Positions 13,201-15,400 of a stretch of 15,400 nucleotides of DNA are shown piece by piece. The stretch is from a bacterium (GTDB taxonomy: Bacteria; NPL-UPA2; JAUVJM01): the NCBI GenBank assembly GCA_030596585.1, contig JAUVJM010000023.1, positions 1 to 15,400 on the forward strand, written 5' to 3'. The translations under genes and the position numbers were made by a program. The first letter of the stretch is position 1, and every line of letters begins with the position of its first letter. The notes under the pieces were generated by a model that saw nothing but the letters and a program-made list of their open reading frames with translations, had not been told where the DNA came from and searched no databases.

Positions 13201-15095
13201 ACGAGATAAATAAAGACCGTCCAGCAGAAATGGAGAAAACGGATGTGGAAACAGACAGTGTGCAGAAAATAGTTAGTCGTGAAGAAAAAGAAGGGAAGAA
13301 GAAAAGAGGCGGGTGTTTCAAACGTCTTTTCTCGCTTCTGATTATTGTGATTGTCGCAGCCGCAGGGATTATTTACGCTCGCGGTTTCCTGAGGCGAAGT
13401 TTTACCGTGCCTGTAGCCGGCGATATGATACTGAAATCCGGCTCTTATACCGGAACTGCAGATGAAAAGAACGCAACTTTTAAGATGAAATTGGATTATG
13501 AGTCATTCGCTAAAGTCGGCTGGATTAAGGTCCCGATTCTGCCAATTTCCGTTGCGGTAAGTGAAGTTACGTTAAACGGCAAACCCGTCTATCTTCATGC
13601 GGGAAACAGATGGTATGAGGTTATTACCAGGCGAAAACGGAAAGGAACCATTGAAGCAGAATTTTCTATGAAGGTCAAAGAGCAGGAAGGAGTGCATAGT
13701 CTTTGCTTTGATGTTCCCCGCACCACAGCTACGTGCGCTGAGTTAAAAATAAAAGGTAAGGAGCTGGATGTGAATGTGGAGAATGCCCAGCATAAAGAGG
13801 TTGCCACCCACGGTGAAAATACAATAGTCAAGGCCACCTGCCCGCCGGTAAACCGTATATCGTTGAATTGGCAAAGAGCCCGTCCGGAATTGGAAGAGAA
13901 AGATGCGCGGCTTTATTCAGAGGCAAACACTGTCTGTTCCATACTGGAAGGGATACTTCACTGTAATACTGTAGTCCGCTATTCCATCCTGCGCGCGTGG
14001 ATAAACGGACTAAAACTCTCAATACCCGAAGATGTAAATATACTGTCGGTGACCGGGGGCAGAATCAGAGATTGGAAAATAGTCAATGAATCCGGCAAGC
14101 GTATATTACAGGTGGAGTTCTCCTACAAGGTACAGGGCAGTTATGAATTGAACCTGATTTATGAGAAACCAATAAACCTGGATGCCGGCTCCCTATCAAT
14201 CCCTGCTGTCTATAGCCTGGGTGCAGAGAGGGAAAAAGGGCATATTGGGATAGAGTCACTAAGCAGCGTGGAAGTATCAACAGGAAAAACAGATACAATT
14301 GTGACTATTGATGTGGATGAATTACCGGCTGGCTTAAGAACGATGACAAGCCGTCCTCTGATTCTTGGGTACAAATATGTTGAGGAGCCGTATAGTCTGG
14401 CTCTTAATGTTAAACGTCATAAGGGCATGTCTTTGCTTTCCATGGCAGCAGACTCTGCCCTTCATACTGTTGTGATGACTTCTGACGGCAGGCGCCTTAC
14501 CAGAGTTTTCTATTCCCTGCGTAATAACGGCAACCAATTTTTACCAATATCCCTGCCTGACGGCAGCGAACTATGGAATGTAAGTATCGCCGGCAGGGCA
14601 GTTAAGGTTATGCAGGCAGATGAAAAGAAATTGTTAATCCCGCTTATGGATGCCGCACGCGGCAGTGATTATGTCGGTGTAGAGGTGGTTTACGCCGAAG
14701 ATGGCAGCCCGCCGGATGAAAAAGGCATCGGCAGAGCTGTAATAGAATTACCGGCAATTCCGAATGTGCCTACGATACACCTTATGTGTGAGCTTTATCT
14801 ACCCATGGATGGGAAATACAGGGACAAAGATTTCGTAAGCAATGCCAGGATGGTGGATAGGTTTTCTTCAATAAGATCGGTGGGAGTTCCCGGCGCACCG
14901 GTTATCTCATCAGAAAAAGCCCTTAGAGACATGCGGGCGCAAGCCGGCCGCCGGTTTGAAAGGAAAGTGAAGGCTGCCGGAGGCACTCCGGTTTCCGTAA
15001 AATTGCCAATGGACGGCAAGCTCTTCCGGTTTGAAAAAATTCTGGTGCTTGAAGAAAAAGTAAAGATAGAATTTAAATATCAATTGAGGAAATAG
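13197..15095 (+). CDS. Membrane-anchored beta-rich protein, paralogue of the upstream gene
   Basis: 632 residues. About 43 mostly charged residues are followed by one membrane helix (about 44-61), then beta-rich sequence outside. It is collinear with the upstream protein: LNWQRARPE (222-230) matches ISWQRSR; ELPAGLRTMTSRPLILGYKY matches EIPARLVKLTDIPVFIAYHR; QFLPISLPDGSELWNVSIAG (447-466) matches QFMLMKLPKGASVLSVRSMD; and FRFEKILV (610-617) matches YKFEKFLV at the C-terminus. It lacks the charged, TPR-like and secretin-like insert. GGAGGT 6 bases before the ATG and the ATGA overlap with the upstream stop show tight coupling, so the two products are probably made in fixed ratio and may form one complex. 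The function is unknown; an envelope structural or transport role is inferred. Confidence 0.85.
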   Translation: MNEINKDRPAEMEKTDVETDSVQKIVSREEKEGKKKRGGCFKRLFSLLIIVIVAAAGIIYARGFLRRSFTVPVAGDMILKSGSYTGTADEKNATFKMKLDYESFAKVGWIKVPILPISVAVSEVTLNGKPVYLHAGNRWYEVITRRKRKGTIEAEFSMKVKEQEGVHSLCFDVPRTTATCAELKIKGKELDVNVENAQHKEVATHGENTIVKATCPPVNRISLNWQRARPELEEKDARLYSEANTVCSILEGILHCNTVVRYSILRAWINGLKLSIPEDVNILSVTGGRIRDWKIVNESGKRILQVEFSYKVQGSYELNLIYEKPINLDAGSLSIPAVYSLGAEREKGHIGIESLSSVEVSTGKTDTIVTIDVDELPAGLRTMTSRPLILGYKYVEEPYSLALNVKRHKGMSLLSMAADSALHTVVMTSDGRRLTRVFYSLRNNGNQFLPISLPDGSELWNVSIAGRAVKVMQADEKKLLIPLMDAARGSDYVGVEVVYAEDGSPPDEKGIGRAVIELPAIPNVPTIHLMCELYLPMDGKYRDKDFVSNARMVDRFSSIRSVGVPGAPVISSEKALRDMRAQAGRRFERKVKAAGGTPVSVKLPMDGKLFRFEKILVLEEKVKIEFKYQLRK

Positions 15096-15110
15096 TGACA
15101 GCGACTAAAA

Positions 15111-15400
15111 TTATTTTTCGATGCCGAGCAATTCAACTTCGAAAATAAGCATTGTGCTTGGACCGATATGCTGACCGGCGCCTCGCTGGCCGTAGGCAAG
15201 CTCGGATGGTATAAAAAGCTTGTATTTGCTTCCCACGTTCATAAGCAGCAGCGCTTCAGTCCATCCTTTAATAACACCTGTAACAGGAAATGTCACCGGT
15301 TCACCCCGTTTGTAAGAGCTGTCAAATTCAGTCCCATCAACGGTAGTTCCTTTATAATGCACTTTAACCTTATCGGTGTTCGAAGGTTTTGGTCCGTCGC
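15111..15400 (-). CDS. FKBP-type peptidyl-prolyl cis-trans isomerase (N-terminus beyond the window)
   Basis: The frame runs from the stop at 15111 to the window edge with no stop, giving the last 96 residues. They cover nearly a whole FKBP domain: KVHYKGTTVDGTEFDSS, RGEPVTFPVTGVIKGWTEAL, LFIPSELAYGQRGAG and LIFEVELLGI. The rotamase-pocket residues Tyr (HYKG), Phe-Asp (EFDSS), Val-Ile (GVIKGW), Trp and Tyr (AYG) are present. The usual IPP before the last strand reads IGPST here. An in-frame GTG at 15362 is the valine of KVHYKG inside the domain, not the start. FkpA-like lipoprotein or cytoplasmic FKBP cannot be told apart without the N-terminus. It is convergent with the beta-protein operon, 15 bases away. 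Confidence 0.93.
   Translation of the reverse strand, partial: DGPKPSNTDKVKVHYKGTTVDGTEFDSSYKRGEPVTFPVTGVIKGWTEALLLMNVGSKYKLFIPSELAYGQRGAGQHIGPSTMLIFEVELLGIEK

Overview
The window looks like chromosomal DNA from an uncultivated, probably anaerobic or fermentative, diderm-type bacterium of moderate GC content. Housekeeping enzymes (Ndk, PurB, PurM, malate dehydrogenase) sit among large membrane-anchored proteins with charged, lysine- and glutamate-rich stretches, and the gaps between genes carry short palindromic repeats. The gene styles (a long nucleoside diphosphate kinase, an LDH-like malate dehydrogenase, huge beta-rich envelope proteins) remind me of Omnitrophota/PVC-side or deltaproteobacteria-like candidate phyla. 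No phylogenetic marker here settles this, so the assignment is only a guess.

Layout. (1) Positions 1-2809, minus strand: two adjacent, nearly abutting genes. Each encodes the same N-terminal Cys/His zinc-binding module and one membrane helix, followed by a different outer domain: a PQQ-type beta-propeller in the upstream gene, TPR-like helices in the downstream gene, which is cut by the window edge. (2) Positions 2810-3439: a gap without protein genes. It holds a composite palindromic repeat, a 34-base purine tract, a strong promoter, a 6S RNA gene with its own terminator, and an 88-base MITE/dRS3-like inverted-repeat element. (3) Positions 3440-4993, minus: a polytopic GT-C (PMT/ArnT-like) glycosyltransferase, divergent from (4) positions 5093-9075, plus: ndk, purB, purM and an mdh-type dehydrogenase. 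Ndk and purB are translationally coupled. Repeats of a 16-nt hairpin family sit between purB and purM and between purM and mdh. (5) Positions 9115-9930, minus: a formate/nitrite-family channel gene, visibly more AT-rich than its neighbours, facing mdh across a perfect 22-bp palindrome. (6) Positions 10070-15095, plus: a recognisable promoter and a two-gene operon for two very large, related, membrane-anchored beta-rich proteins. The first has a long insertion containing a TPR-like segment and a secretin-like domain. (7) Positions 15111-15400, minus: the C-terminal part of an FKBP-type prolyl isomerase.

How the parts relate. Ndk, PurB and PurM all serve purine nucleotide synthesis. Malate dehydrogenase and the FNT channel fit central or fermentative carbon metabolism. 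The envelope proteins at both ends (zinc-module/propeller, zinc-module/TPR, the paralogous pair with the secretin-like insert, the GT-C enzyme) suggest a cell envelope with unusual assembly or secretion machinery. The paralogous pair at 10186-15095 is the best candidate for an undescribed system. The zinc-module pair and the modular hairpin repeats come next.
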